Assembly: GCA_019426215.1 (NCBI GenBank)
Contig: CM033396.1
Span: 26,799,101-26,863,100 of the forward strand
Origin: Buddleja alternifolia
Taxonomy: Eukaryota; Streptophyta; Magnoliopsida; Lamiales; Scrophulariaceae
Length of the DNA: 64,000 nucleotides
Direction: 5' to 3'
The notes under the pieces were generated by a model. The model worked only from the letters and a program-made list of their open reading frames with translations. It did not search any database and was not told the DNA's origin. The position numbers were made by a program, and so were the translations under genes. Each line of letters opens with the position of its first letter. The stretch's first letter is position 1. Below, piece after piece: positions 45,042 through 56,583 of the stretch.

Positions 45042-45992
45042 TGACACGCTAAAAGCTAATGTGCTATGATAGCAAGTGCACTAGTCGTGTGTAGTAATAA
45101 GTGTGGACGAAAAGTCCGGGTTGTCGAACCACGGAGACTTGAATTCTAGTTTATGATTTTATACAAAAAAACAACTACAATAAAAGTAACTTAAATGTAA
45201 AAACGTGTACAATAAGAACAAGGTTATGCAAATGAATTAAAACCAATTATAAAGGGAGACTAAGGCACATGCTAGGTCCAAATTGATCAAATATACTTAT
45301 AAAGGCTCTTGTTGTAGAATTACTCTTATATTGTTATGGTGAAAACTCCTAAGGTAGAGAATAACCGATGTCTCGCGTATAAACTCCTATACTTAGATCG
45401 TGATTTCCCAAATATCCCTATCTGGAAATCTAACCACTAAACATGCATTAATGTACTAGAGTTCACTCGATTTGAATCGAACGACTTCACCCGGGAATCT
45501 TTACCTATGTATAGGGCAATTCCTTATTAGTTGCGGGTCATGATGTGAATTTCTTGCACCCTAAGTCAATTTTCTCCCGAAATATTAACCTAGGCATAAG
45601 ATTCTAACATATAGTGATCAAGTATATGCAAGATAGACAAAAACACAATTCACATCACATAACAATATAAGAACAACCTCAACAATCATCTATTGTAAGC
45701 ATATATCACAATTTGGCCTTACATGACCCTAGTCTTACGAATTTAGTTCATAATTGAAAGCATAAAAGACATAAGAGGAATATTCATAGACATAAATGAA
45801 ATGAAAAGCTCTTAAAAACTCCCTAAATGGTGAATGATGATGGATCTTGAAGTTGAGCCTTCAATCCCCAAGCTCTTTTCCTTCCTCTAGTTTTCCCCTC
45901 CAAAAGTGATGAAGAATGGTGATGAATGGTGGAGAAATTAGATTAGGGGCTGCCCCCCTCTCCTCCAAGAATCTGAAATTGATAGTGAATGA
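45042..45992 (-). repeat. 5' LTR of the GAG-only Athila element, inner part
   Basis: Matches 39041-39991. It ends in ATGA (45989-45992), where the sequence turns into gag of the second Athila element. It lacks the TATA-bearing U3, so the gag-protease gene is now cut off from its promoter. Its last 293 bp (45700-45992) are repeated at 56584-56876. Confidence 0.9.
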
Positions 45993-46038
45993 CCCGCTCC
46001 TCAAACAAGTTCTTCGGACTAGTAGGCGAGCAAGAGAA

Positions 46039-49000
46039 ATGGCCAATAATCTCAACCAAAACCCGAATGGAAATTTCCCGGACATGAACTCACCGGAAAC
46101 TAGGGAGTGGTTACAAGGTGTTCTACAAGCCATGCAAGCGGTACCTCCTCCACAACTCCCGTCGGTTCGGGGTAGCTTACCACCTAGGGTCCATACCATT
46201 CCGGGGCCCGTAGTCGTGCCTAATTTCTTCACACCAAACTACCACATTCCGGCTCACATTTTTAATATGGTGCAAGGAGATCCTTTCTATGGAGAACCGC
46301 ACGAATCACCACACGCTCATTTGGAAACCATAGATGAGGCTCTTGTGACCATTCAATATCACCCACGAGATCTTGATGCGATTCGTCTAAGAGTCTTCCA
46401 TTTCTCATTGAAGGATAGGGCGACAACATGGTACAAACCCTTACCTCCACAATCTATTACAACATGGAGTGAGTTGGTCGATGCCTTTTTAAATAAATTC
46501 TTTCCACCCTCAAAAATCAATGAGCTACGGAGAAATATAAAAGGGTTTAGGCAAAGGAGCAATGAATCTTTAGCCGAGGCTTGGGCTAGATATAAGGGCA
46601 TGCTCCGTAAATGTCCCGATCATAATTTTGGGTTGAATGAACAAGTACTCCATTTCTATGATGGGGTTAGGTCACGTATTCGGCATAGACTCAACGCGGG
46701 TGCGGGAGGAGATCTCCTTGGGTTAGACTGTCAAAGTGTATGGGACAAAGTCGAACAGTTGGCCCGAGAAGACGAGCTTTACCCCGACGATGAAGAGGCC
46801 TCATCCTCTAAAAAAGTTGCTTGTATTGAGGAAGTAGTAGAGGAAGTAGTAGTCTTGGAACCGGAGGTTGGCAATGTTAATTATGTGGGGAATCAAAATC
46901 AACCTCGGGTGAACTTTCATATACCCGAGAATTTTCCAAAAAGGCCCAACCCCGCACAGAACGCACAACCGGGGATCTATCAAGCTCCACGGCCACCCTT
47001 CAATAACCCACCCCCGAGGCAAGGCAATTTCAATGGACAAGGTCAAGGTCAAGTGCAAATGCGACCTCCCACAATCGATGAGAAACTAAATGCTCACATG
47101 AAAAAGTCCGATACATCTTTCAACGAACTTCGGGGTATGATAAAGGATATGTGTATGGAGATGAAGGATTTGCGAACACAAGTAGGGCAACTTTCTAATG
47201 CGGTTAACGGTAGAGCCCCGGGGACTCTCCCAAGCGACACGGAAAAGAACCCGAAGGCCCAATGCAATGCCATAGCCTTGAGAAGTGGCAAACAATTGGA
47301 GAATGACACTGCCAGTACATCCGCGCCCGAGCGCCCCGACATGCACGCCCAGGCGCCTGATCTACCCTGTTCTGGACAAAATTCTCTGTTTCTCGCGCCC
47401 GAGCGCCCCGACCTGCACGCCCAGGCGCCTACAGATACCCGCCTAGGCGCCAATATACGCGCCCAGGCGCCACCCACAAACCTGCCAGATGCATATGTTC
47501 TGCATCCCGCGCCCGAGCGCCCAGAAATGCACGCCCAGGCGCCAACAGATCCGCGCCTAGGCGCCGATATACGCGCCCAGGCGCCGCCTACTGTTTTAGT
47601 GGATTTTCATCCGTCTAATCCAACGCTTTCTCCCCCTATCGAAGTTCGTCTCCCCTTCCCAAATGCTCACAAAAAGAAGAAAAAGGAGATGGATCCGAGC
47701 TTTCTTCGAATTTTGGCAATCCTTCGGGAAGTGAGAATTAATATTCCGTTTATTGACGCCATTCTCCAAATGCCGAATTATGTGAAGTTCTTCAAGGACA
47801 TACTCTCCAACAAGCAGAAGTGGGAAGAGAATGAGACGGTGTGCCTCACGGAAGAATGCTCCGCCGTATTGCTCAATAAATTGCCAACTAAGCTTCAAGA
47901 TCCCGGGAGTCTCACAATCCCGTGCACGATTGGATCCCTATCATTCAAGAAGGTGTTATGTGACTCGGGGGCCAGCATCAATCTTCTTCCATACTCACTA
48001 TTTAAAAAGCTAGGCCTTGGAAATCCCAAGCCGACCTCAATGAGCCTTCAACTAGCCGACCGATCGATCAAGAGGCCCAAGGGGATAATCGAAGACGTTA
48101 TTGTCCAAGTCGACAAGTTTTATTTTCCCGTTGATTTCGTAGTACTCGACATGGAAGAAGATGTGGAGGTACCATTAATCCTAGGGAGACCATTCCTAGC
48201 CACGGGTAAGGCGGTAATTGACATTGCTAATGGTAAGCTTACCTTGAATGTGGGCGATGACAAAGTTACCTTTGATGTTTACAAAGTCCTTAAACATCCT
48301 ATTGATCATGACTCGTGTTATCGAATTGATACATTTGACCATTTGATTGTTGAGTATTTACAGGACAATACAATTGAAAATTCTCTCGAACAGAATCTTA
48401 TGAAATCCATGCAAGTGGACTCGGAGAAAGATGATCTAGTGGAAAGGGTTCTAAGCTTGGAGTACAAATCTTCCTCTCATTCGGGAGGATTCATCAAAGT
48501 TGATAGATCATTGTCAGGATCACCTCGCCCAGCTATTGAAGAACCCCCCTCTCTCGAACTCAAACCCCTCCCCTCCCACCTTAAATATGTGTACTTGAAC
48601 GACGATGAAACACTCCCATTGATCATTTCCTCATCTCTTTCAGGATCACAAGAAGAGCAATTAATGACGATGTTGAGATCTCACAAACGGGCTTTCGGGT
48701 GGAAACTTGCGGACATCAAAGGCATTAATCCAGCGATATGTATGCACAAAATACTTATGGAGGACTCCACCAAGCCTACACGCCAACCCCAAAGGAGATC
48801 AAACCCAAAAATCCAAGAGGTAGTAAAGAAGGAAGTGATTAAACTGCTCGACTCAGGTATAATCTATCCTATTTCTGATAGTGCGTGGGTGAGCCCTACC
48901 CAAGTGGTGCCTAAGAAAGGGGGGATAACGGCCTTTCTTGATTTGAAGGAACGCTTAGTTTCCGCCCCTATCATGTCATCCCCCGATTGGAGCTTACCAT

Positions 49001-50733
49001 TCGAATTGATGTGTGATGCGAGTGACACCGCGGTTGGAGCGGTCCTTGGCCAAAGGAAGGAAAAGGTATTTCGAACCATTTACTATGCTAGTAAAACTCT
49101 TAACGATGCACAATTGAATTATGCCACCACGGAAAAAGAATTACTCGCCATAGTCTTTGCATTCGATAAATTCCACTCTTACCTCGTGCTAAACAAAGTG
49201 ATAGTTTACACCGATCATTCGGCTTTAAAATATTTGCTTGCCAAGAAAGATGCTAAACCAAGACTTCTTAGGTGGATTTTGTTACTCCAAGAATTTGATT
49301 TAGAGATAAAAGACAAGAAAGGCACCGAAAATGTAGTAGCCGACCACCTCTCACGATTAGAGCTAGTGAATGATCCGTTAGATGAGATACCAATTCGTGA
49401 GGAATTCCCGGATGAACACCTCCTTGCTATTTCTGACAAAATTTCACCTTGGTATGCTAACTTTGCCAATTACATTGTTACGGGCCGTCTTCCCCCGGAT
49501 ATCACTTTTCACCAAAAGAAGAAATTTCTATTTGATGTAAAGCAATATCTTTGGGACGAACCCTTTTTATTCAAAGTTTGTGCAGATGGCTTAATTCGAC
49601 GTTGCATACCCGAAACGGACGTGCATGCTATCCTATCTCATTGTCATGATATGGCGGTAGGTGGCCATTTTGGGCCTTCCAAAACGGTAGCTAAGATCCT
49701 CCAATCAGGTTTCTTCTGGCCTACTCTTGTTAAAGATGCACATCATTATGTCAAATCTTGTGATCGCTGTCAACGAATGGGGAACATCTCTAAACATCAT
49801 GAAACGCCCTTAAATAGCATGTTAGAGTGTGAGTTGTTTGATGTATGGGGTGTGGATTTCATGGGCCCTTTCCCCAGTTCTTGTTCAAATAAATATATCC
49901 TTGTTGCGGTAGACTATGTCTCCAAATGGGTGGAAGCCGTGGCCTTGCCTACTAATGATGCTCGGGTTGTCACTCGTTTTCTGAAGAAGCATATTTTTAC
50001 TCGATTTGGAACTCCCCGAGCCATCATTAGTGACGGGGGCACCCACTTCTGCAACAGGCAGTTTGAACTTTTATTGACCAAGTACGGGGTGAAGCATAAA
50101 ATTTCGACCCCATACCACCCACAAACTAGTGGCCAAGTGGAGGTCTCGAATAGGGAGATTAAGCGTATTTTAGAAAAAACTGTCAACGCATCAAGAAAGG
50201 ATTGGTCCCTTAAATTGGATGATGCTCTTTGGGCTTATCGGACCGCCTATAAAACCCCAATTGGCATGTCCCCGTATCATCTTGTTTTTGGCAAAACATG
50301 TCACTTGCCCGTTGAACTCGAGCATCGTGCTTATTGGGCCATTAAGTTTCTAAATTTTGACTCTCAAAGTGTAGGTACACAACGTTTGCTACAACTCAAC
50401 GAGCTCGAAGAATGGCGTCATCTTGCCTATGAGAACGCGAAACTCTATAAGGAGCGGACCAAAATGTGGCATGACAAACATATTCTCCCCCGGGAATTCC
50501 ACAAGGGAGAGCGGGTGTTGCTATACAACTCTCGACTCCGACTCTTCCCCGGGAAGCTTAAGTCTCGATGGTCGGACCCATTTTTGATTTCCCAGGTCTA
50601 TCCATCCGGCGCCGTCGAGCTTACAACAGATAAAGGACATACTTTCTTGGTCAACGCTCAACGTCTAAAACCTTACTTAGGGATGGATGGACCAAGAGAC
50701 AAAGAGTCCTTCATCCTCGCGGACCCTTCGTGA
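46039..50733 (+). CDS. Athila gag-pol ORF lacking the RT core
   Basis: One open frame of 1565 codons from MANNLN (46039); it is also open upstream into LTR sequence, to 45916. The original gag ATG at 45989 is out of frame because about 34 bases are missing just after it. Order: gag core; tandem APERPDxHAQAP repeats (47320-47590); protease [10 protein letters not shown] (DSG at 47962-47970); start of RT ([33 protein letters not shown]); then at about 48920-48945 a jump to [16 protein letters not shown], the end of RT/start of RNase H; RNase H ([16 protein letters not shown]); integrase HHCC and D-D-E ([35 protein letters not shown]). The RT palm including the YxDD box is gone, yet the frame is kept. 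Confidence 0.9.
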   Translation: MANNLNQNPNGNFPDMNSPETREWLQGVLQAMQAVPPPQLPSVRGSLPPRVHTIPGPVVVPNFFTPNYHIPAHIFNMVQGDPFYGEPHESPHAHLETIDEALVTIQYHPRDLDAIRLRVFHFSLKDRATTWYKPLPPQSITTWSELVDAFLNKFFPPSKINELRRNIKGFRQRSNESLAEAWARYKGMLRKCPDHNFGLNEQVLHFYDGVRSRIRHRLNAGAGGDLLGLDCQSVWDKVEQLAREDELYPDDEEASSSKKVACIEEVVEEVVVLEPEVGNVNYVGNQNQPRVNFHIPENFPKRPNPAQNAQPGIYQAPRPPFNNPPPRQGNFNGQGQGQVQMRPPTIDEKLNAHMKKSDTSFNELRGMIKDMCMEMKDLRTQVGQLSNAVNGRAPGTLPSDTEKNPKAQCNAIALRSGKQLENDTASTSAPERPDMHAQAPDLPCSGQNSLFLAPERPDLHAQAPTDTRLGANIRAQAPPTNLPDAYVLHPAPERPEMHAQAPTDPRLGADIRAQAPPTVLVDFHPSNPTLSPPIEVRLPFPNAHKKKKKEMDPSFLRILAILREVRINIPFIDAILQMPNYVKFFKDILSNKQKWEENETVCLTEECSAVLLNKLPTKLQDPGSLTIPCTIGSLSFKKVLCDSGASINLLPYSLFKKLGLGNPKPTSMSLQLADRSIKRPKGIIEDVIVQVDKFYFPVDFVVLDMEEDVEVPLILGRPFLATGKAVIDIANGKLTLNVGDDKVTFDVYKVLKHPIDHDSCYRIDTFDHLIVEYLQDNTIENSLEQNLMKSMQVDSEKDDLVERVLSLEYKSSSHSGGFIKVDRSLSGSPRPAIEEPPSLELKPLPSHLKYVYLNDDETLPLIISSSLSGSQEEQLMTMLRSHKRAFGWKLADIKGINPAICMHKILMEDSTKPTRQPQRRSNPKIQEVVKKEVIKLLDSGIIYPISDSAWVSPTQVVPKKGGITAFLDLKERLVSAPIMSSPDWSLPFELMCDASDTAVGAVLGQRKEKVFRTIYYASKTLNDAQLNYATTEKELLAIVFAFDKFHSYLVLNKVIVYTDHSALKYLLAKKDAKPRLLRWILLLQEFDLEIKDKKGTENVVADHLSRLELVNDPLDEIPIREEFPDEHLLAISDKISPWYANFANYIVTGRLPPDITFHQKKKFLFDVKQYLWDEPFLFKVCADGLIRRCIPETDVHAILSHCHDMAVGGHFGPSKTVAKILQSGFFWPTLVKDAHHYVKSCDRCQRMGNISKHHETPLNSMLECELFDVWGVDFMGPFPSSCSNKYILVAVDYVSKWVEAVALPTNDARVVTRFLKKHIFTRFGTPRAIISDGGTHFCNRQFELLLTKYGVKHKISTPYHPQTSGQVEVSNREIKRILEKTVNASRKDWSLKLDDALWAYRTAYKTPIGMSPYHLVFGKTCHLPVELEHRAYWAIKFLNFDSQSVGTQRLLQLNELEEWRHLAYENAKLYKERTKMWHDKHILPREFHKGERVLLYNSRLRLFPGKLKSRWSDPFLISQVYPSGAVELTTDKGHTFLVNAQRLKPYLGMDGPRDKESFILADPS

Positions 50734-51770
50734 TTCTTCGCTTTCAGTCGAGCTAATGACTCTAAACTAGCGCTTCTTGGGAGGCAACCCATGCTTTCTT
50801 TCCGTTTCCTTTTCTTTTTCCCTTATTATCCCGTTTGTTGCTTTATTTTCTAGTCTTACATCTTTGTTAGTTTGTGTTTTAAGTGTTTTGACTCTCCCTT
50901 TTTGAAACAGGAAATGAAATTCTTTACAAAATATTTCTGAACGGGGCGCCCAAGCGCCGAGACAACGGGCGCCTAGGCGCCCGGTTCTGAAAGGGGCGCC
51001 CAAGCGCCGAAACAACGCCCGCCTAGGCACGGGCATTACCAGTCAAAAATCCAGGTACGCTGTGTCGCGCGCCTAGGCGCCCAAACACGCGCGCCTAGAC
51101 GCCCGTTTCTGATTTAAACATATTTGTGGATCAAACGGTCAAAATTCTTCACAAACTCTTCACAACTCCTCTCCCAAGCGATTTCCGGCGACACTCTCAC
51201 CATTTCTGGCCATCTCCACCGTGTTTCACCGCCAATTTCCATCAACATCACTCGCTGCACAGTGGCCCCTCCTTCACATCCAACTCGGTGCGAAAATTTT
51301 GGGGAAAAAGGTGAGTTTTGGCTTTACCCTTCTTCCATTTTCGATTCATAGACGACGAGTAGGTGCCTTACATTATATTTTGAGGATTATTTGGGGCTTC
51401 GTCCGATTGTGGATTGAATTTTTTTGTTATTGCATTTGAGGATTTCTATTGGATTTGTGGATTGTAATCAAAAATTGGGGGTTGTTGTTGAATTGGATGA
51501 TCTATTGTTATCAATTCGTGGGTTGTTATCAATTTGTGGGTTGAAATTGAATTTTTGGGTTGTTGTTGTTGAAATTGGATGCTATATTGTTGATTAAATC
51601 TGTGGATTATTGCTTAAAGAATTGAGGAATCGGTTAAATCCGTGGATTGTTGCTAGATTGTGGGTTGCTCTCTGATTTTGGTGTGTTGTTGGGCGTTGAC
51701 GATTGTTGTGTTGGGTTGGTTGCATTTGGGTTGATTTGAGTAGTTGAGAAGTTGATCATTGTTGTTGCAA
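50734..51770 (+). other. Athila spacer between pol and third ORF with GCGCC repeats
   Basis: Contains the post-pol hairpin TTGGGAGGCAACCCA (50777-50791), then a GC-rich cluster (about 50943-51107) of GCGCCTAGGCGCC / GCGCCCAAGCGCC palindromes unlike the AT-rich surroundings, then T/G-rich sequence (51480-51750) with repeated TTGTGGGTTG-type words. A possible splice donor AAAGGTGAG at about 51308. No gene seen. Confidence 0.7.
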
Positions 51771-53078
51771 ATGACGAGAACTACCAACAGACCGTCCAAG
51801 GGTAAGAAAAAAGTGGGTGAGGGTTCCTCTAATGAGCCCGAGACTCCCGATAATACCCGTTTTGAAAACTCTCAAGTCCAAATTATGTGTCAGAGTTTGA
51901 GCACCCCCCGCACCCTTATTAAGGAGCACTATTTAACCACCCGGGGACAGCCCTCTGTGCACGAATTGATACAGTTCCATCACTTACAGTTTTTCTGTCA
52001 AAAGCCCGAGGCCATTCGTCTTCCGTGGGTCCTGGAATTCTTCAGCTCCGGGGTTTATGATGAGATTGAGACACGAGGATGGCTGGGGACTACCCTTTTG
52101 GTACGGGGCAAACATGTCAATTATGAGTTGAGACAGATTAGGGAGAGCATAGGCACCCCGACCCCTCAGACATGCGAGTTCACCACTCTTTACAATGCAG
52201 GGCGCCTCCGAGTTAGCCTGTCGGATATTTTGCGGGTTATTGGCCGAGAGGGGTGGGAATGGGTACCCGGAGAAGCTCATGTCCCCCGTAGGGCTCTATT
52301 ACCCGAGGCTGCTTTCTGGCTCGACTTCATCCGATTCAATTTAATATCGAGTACCAATCGATCAGAGGCAAACAAGGAACGGGCCACCCTCATCTATGCT
52401 ATTATGTCCAAGAAAGCTGTGGACTTTGCCCGGGTAATCCACAAGTCTTTGACGGACCACTTTAGGAAGTTGAAGAATGAGTTAGGGCCGTTGATTAACA
52501 AAGAATTGGCTAAGCAAAAGGGCGAAGGTCCCACTCGGAAGATTCCCATCATTCTCCCGTCACTGATCACATCTTTATGCAAGGCAGCTAAGGTTCCCAC
52601 ATTTCCTATGGAGCGTACTGAGCTTCCTGGTTCTTATCTCACCGTGGTAGATGACGACTCCCAGGCTCCTCCACCACCAGCTACTTCCAAGAGGCCTCGC
52701 CCGTCTTCATCCCGGTCTACTAGCTCCCCACAGTTTCCACATATGGATGCCGCCGCCATTAGACAATTAAAGGATGAATTGAGGGATGAGTTGCGAGATG
52801 AGATGAGGGTGGTCATGTCCTACACTTGTGCTTATTTCCGTCAGCTTCTTGTAGAGCATGATGCGTTTGTCGGTCGGGGGCCGTTTGATTATTCTACTCC
52901 TCCACCTTACCCGCACCCCCCGCCTCAGCAGCCCGCAGATTTGCACGAGTCAGGTGCTCTCGTTCCTGTAGGAGGTGATGATGAGGCTCATAATGATGAG
53001 GGTAGCCCGTTGATTGATTTGGATGATCTCGGCGGAACGGATGAGGATTACATTGACCGTTTTGGCACAACCGATTAG
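51771..53078 (+). CDS. Athila third ORF (plant transposon-type protein, 'env-like' by position)
   Basis: 435 codons from MTRTTNRPSKGKKK at 51771 (four in-frame codons with an ATG precede it at 51759). A helical domain runs over about residues 35-300, with WVLEFFSSG, LVRGKHVNYE and a middle segment AAFWLDFIRFNLIS, the layout of the protein family annotated in plants as putative plant transposon protein. The C-terminal third is Pro/Ser-rich with a charged heptad-like stretch (QLKDELRDELRDEM) and an acidic end. No signal peptide or transmembrane segment. It resembles the N-terminal half of the Sirevirus third ORF in layout. Function unknown. Confidence 0.75.
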   Translation: MTRTTNRPSKGKKKVGEGSSNEPETPDNTRFENSQVQIMCQSLSTPRTLIKEHYLTTRGQPSVHELIQFHHLQFFCQKPEAIRLPWVLEFFSSGVYDEIETRGWLGTTLLVRGKHVNYELRQIRESIGTPTPQTCEFTTLYNAGRLRVSLSDILRVIGREGWEWVPGEAHVPRRALLPEAAFWLDFIRFNLISSTNRSEANKERATLIYAIMSKKAVDFARVIHKSLTDHFRKLKNELGPLINKELAKQKGEGPTRKIPIILPSLITSLCKAAKVPTFPMERTELPGSYLTVVDDDSQAPPPPATSKRPRPSSSRSTSSPQFPHMDAAAIRQLKDELRDELRDEMRVVMSYTCAYFRQLLVEHDAFVGRGPFDYSTPPPYPHPPPQQPADLHESGALVPVGGDDEAHNDEGSPLIDLDDLGGTDEDYIDRFGTTD

Positions 53079-54702
53079 GCTTATCTTGTTTTATTTCCAT
53101 GCATGTTTCTTTTTGTTTTTGGATATCTTTTGTTGGGTTGTTGGATATTTTATGTTTTATGTTTGGATGCTTGATGTTTTCTTTCCATGCATGTTTCTCA
53201 TTTTTGTTTGTCTCGTTTTGTTTTATTCTATTCTATCCAATGTTTGATGCTCTGTATGGCTAGCATTTGTTTACCTATGTAGTGATCGACACAGTGATTG
53301 CCATCCGTGGACTTGATTGCCTTAAGTGGACTCGGGTTTGCTTTTCAGCTTCCCTATGGTGACGTGTACTTTGCCCTTCTCTTTTTCAAACATTGGGGAC
53401 AATGTTCATGATAAGTGTGGGGGGGTATACTAGATCCATTATAGTCATGTTGATTCATGTTTTACATATTTCGGTCCAAGTTTGGGGGGTGTTGTACCTC
53501 TACATGTGAAATGTGTGCAATTTTAATTTTTTTTTGGATAGAATTTCAACCCTTCACTTGAGGCATTGAGTATGGTTAATTTGAATACATGGTATGTTTT
53601 CTCTATCAATTTGGTTTTTAATGGCTATACACATCGTTCCTTGCTTATGGGATCCTAACTAGACTAGATTAACCTTAAGATGATTCACATATGCACCTAA
53701 ATCGAAGGTAGAGGAGTTGAGTGGGCAATCATTTTGAAACACTTAAAGGCTTGATCCCGGAAATATCAACTTAGAATTTTCACATGTGTTATGAGTTGAG
53801 AACGTTAACTTCGTGTGCTTAATAATAATAAAAAGAGGTTGAACATTGGTATGACTGAAAAAGTCAGGCTTAATAGATACTGGGGGCGAAGAGCACCATG
53901 CCTAGAATACTGTACTATTTTGCTAATTTGAGCTAAGCTCAAGCCAATGCAAGTGTTAAGTGAATAAGGACCTAGTTTGATTTTGTGGCCTTTGACACTC
54001 GAGCGATTAAGCCCTTAGGAGTGTCTCCACATTTGATACCCTAAAGCCATCTGGTTTAGGAGTTATTGGCCTAAAGCTCGTTACACGGGTGTCATAGAAA
54101 GCCTAAGAGGATCAAACATTGCACATGGTCTAGCCTCTAATGTTTCGAGTTGAAAGTGCATAAGTTAAATCCGAAAGTGGAATGAAGTGATGAATTTTTA
54201 AGTGGCTATGAAGTTGTATTCAATTCTCGTACCATGTGAATAATCAAAAGTTGATAAATATGGGGTTAATGCTTGAAAAGTGGTAAGAATGCCACTTGAC
54301 TATAATACTTGAGATTTATTACACTACACCCTCAGGATGATTTTTTCAATGTTAAGGCGTAACATGAGCAAATGTGTGATGTGTATATATTTGTAATTTG
54401 AGCTTAAACAGATGAATTCATACCATTGTGTGCTATTAATCATTGTAATTTACGTTGAGTGATCGGGGTTGAAAATCTTTCGATTTTGTGGGTATATCGT
54501 CTGCAAACCCTCACGAGACTATAACTCGTCCTTTGAGGTAACTCAAAGTTTCAAAGGCTTGTTGCATTCGCTAAATGCAACCGTTTACTCCACGAAAGTG
54601 AGTTAGGTAGTTTTCTTTTAGTTTCTCTCTTTGATTGATGATGTTTCCTTATCTTAAAACTCTTATTGCTCGAGGACGATCAATTGATAAGTGTGGGGGT
54701 GT
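53079..54702 (+). other. Athila 3' non-coding region and polypurine tract
   Basis: AT-rich. Purine tracts GTGTGGGGGGG (near 53417) and TTGGGGGGTGT (near 53482), and the final AAGTGTGGGGGTGT at 54689-54702 next to the LTR start. Parts (54470-54690) match the 3' region of the GAG-only element (40915-41110). No ORF of interest. Confidence 0.75.
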
Positions 54703-54830
54703 TGATAAGAGGCATTTTTACGTGTTTTTAAGCCCCTTTGCGTTTATGTCTTAGGTTCATTTATCGCTTGATTCTTGCCACATGTGCGTTTAATTCGTGC
54801 ATTAAGTGATTTCAGGTCTTAAATGGATAC
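54703..54830 (+). repeat. First 128 bp of an Athila LTR, plus orientation
   Basis: Begins TGATAAGAGGCATTTTT right after the polypurine tract, as a 3' LTR should, but stops after 128 bp. It is a perfect inverted copy of 56456-56583. Seven filler bases (GCTAAAA, 54831-54837) and eight bases of a minus-strand PBS (TGGCGCCG, 54838-54845) follow. Confidence 0.9.
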
Positions 54831-54851
54831 GCTAAAACGGCGCCAAAAACT

Positions 54852-56583
54852 TGGCACGCTAAAAGCTAACGTGCTATGATAGCAAGTGCACTAGACGTAT
54901 GTAGTAATAAGTGGACAAAAAGTCCGGGTTGTCGAACCACGAAAACTTGAATTTTAGTTTATGATTAATGAAAATGGACAAAAGTAGATTGCAATAAAAC
55001 GAGTAAGCTAGTGACGAACCAAAAAGAAACGAACTATAGATTAAATCTCACGTATGATAAAATGACTAAGGCACATGCTACAACCGAATCTACTCGTCAA
55101 TATAGATGAGCTACTCTTCGAATTATTAGACTCCTATTGCTTTGGTGGAAATTCCTTAGATAATTATTACCCGATGTCTCGGCACATAATAATCCTATGA
55201 TTAATTGATGGTTCTCTAAATATGTCTATCCGAGAATCTAATCAATAACCACGCATTAACGTTCTAGAGTTTCCCCGGATAAATCCGGCTAACCGCACCC
55301 GGAAATCTTTACCTATTTCTAGGAGCAATTTCACATTAGTTTCGGATGATGTGTTGATTCATTTGAACCCTAACCTATCTTCTCTCGAATGACTAGACTA
55401 GGCAAGATAGCAAGCATATGGTGATCAAGCACATGATTGTAATAAAAGCTCAAAATCAACACACAAAGCAATATGAGAATTAATACGAAAATTCACTTCA
55501 CATATATTGATTCATAAATTGGCTTTCACATGGCCTTAGTTCTACAATATTAGCCTCTCATCAAGGCTTTACGAAAATCTAATACAAACATATACATACT
55601 CATGGAAATAAACATGTAAATGCAAATAATTAAAACTCCCTCAATTGATTGATGATGGATCCTTGCTTTTGATCTTCAATCCTTAACTCTTCTCTCTTTG
55701 TTCCCCTCCAAAAGTGATGAAGAATGGTGATGAATGATGATGAGTGAAAAGTGATGGCCAAAATGCCTCTCTCTCTCCCCTCCTCCAAGATGTCCTAAGT
55801 CAAGTGTGCTTCAAAAATGCCTTAAGAAGACCACAACAAATCAGCTCCTAGTGTGTGTTTCCCCTAGTGTGTCCTCCACTACTCTTAAAGTGAGTAGTAT
55901 AAAATTCCATAAAGTAGATCTACTAAGAAACATACTTATGACATCCCTCCCATACATGTGATGACCTCTTGGCTTTAAATGTTCCATTCCCCCATCAAAT
56001 GATGATCTTTTGGCTGAAAAGAATCAAAATTCGGGTGTGGACACGCCTAGGCGTGGCATTACGGCGCTTGGGCGCGGGATTCAGAATGCTGAAATTAAAT
56101 GCAATGTATCCTGCGCAGAAATCGTATTTCATTCATAAGTTTCTCCACGAAACTCCGATTTGGATGATTCAAGTCCTCATTTGAAGCTAACACATAGTTC
56201 TACAACATTGTAGAAGGGAACTTCATCCAATTCGGCCTCTAAATATACGGAAATAGCGCTCGAACGTGGAAAGTGGTGTAGATACGGCGCCCGGGCGTGG
56301 GCAAGATGGCGCCTAGGCGTGGTAAGCAGAATGTTGACGTTATTTGCATCTTGTCCGGCGCCTGGGCGTGGGTTTTTAGGTGCTTGGGCATAGGGGAGCG
56401 TAGCAATTTGGCCTAAACTTGTTTTATACGTCGTTTTTCATCCCGTTCTTTGATTGTATCCATTTAAGACCTGAAATCACTTAATGCACGAATTAAACGC
56501 ACATGTGGCAAGAATCAAGCGATAAATGAACCTAAGACATAAACGCAAAGGGGCTTAAAAACACGTAAAAATGCCTCTTATCA
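54852..56583 (-). repeat. Complete Athila LTR, minus orientation
   Basis: 1732-bp LTR, TGATAAGAG...GCGTGCCA on minus, of the family of the plus-strand Athila body but opposite to it. It borders the partial PBS on its inner side and the host LTR (56584) on its outer side. Contains several GCGCCTAGGCG / GCGCCCGGGCG words (56040-56400) like those in the spacer and gag of the same element. Confidence 0.9.

Noticed and set aside
45916..46038. In-frame extension of the Athila gag-pol ORF upstream, starting [10 protein letters not shown]
   Set aside because: This is antisense LTR sequence of the host element fused by rearrangement, not native gag; the natural gag ATG at 45989 is out of frame.
47320..47590. 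CRISPR-like or satellite array in the Athila gag
   Set aside because: The repeats are in frame, encode APERPDxHAQAP and are irregularly spaced; they are coding repeats, not an array with spacers.
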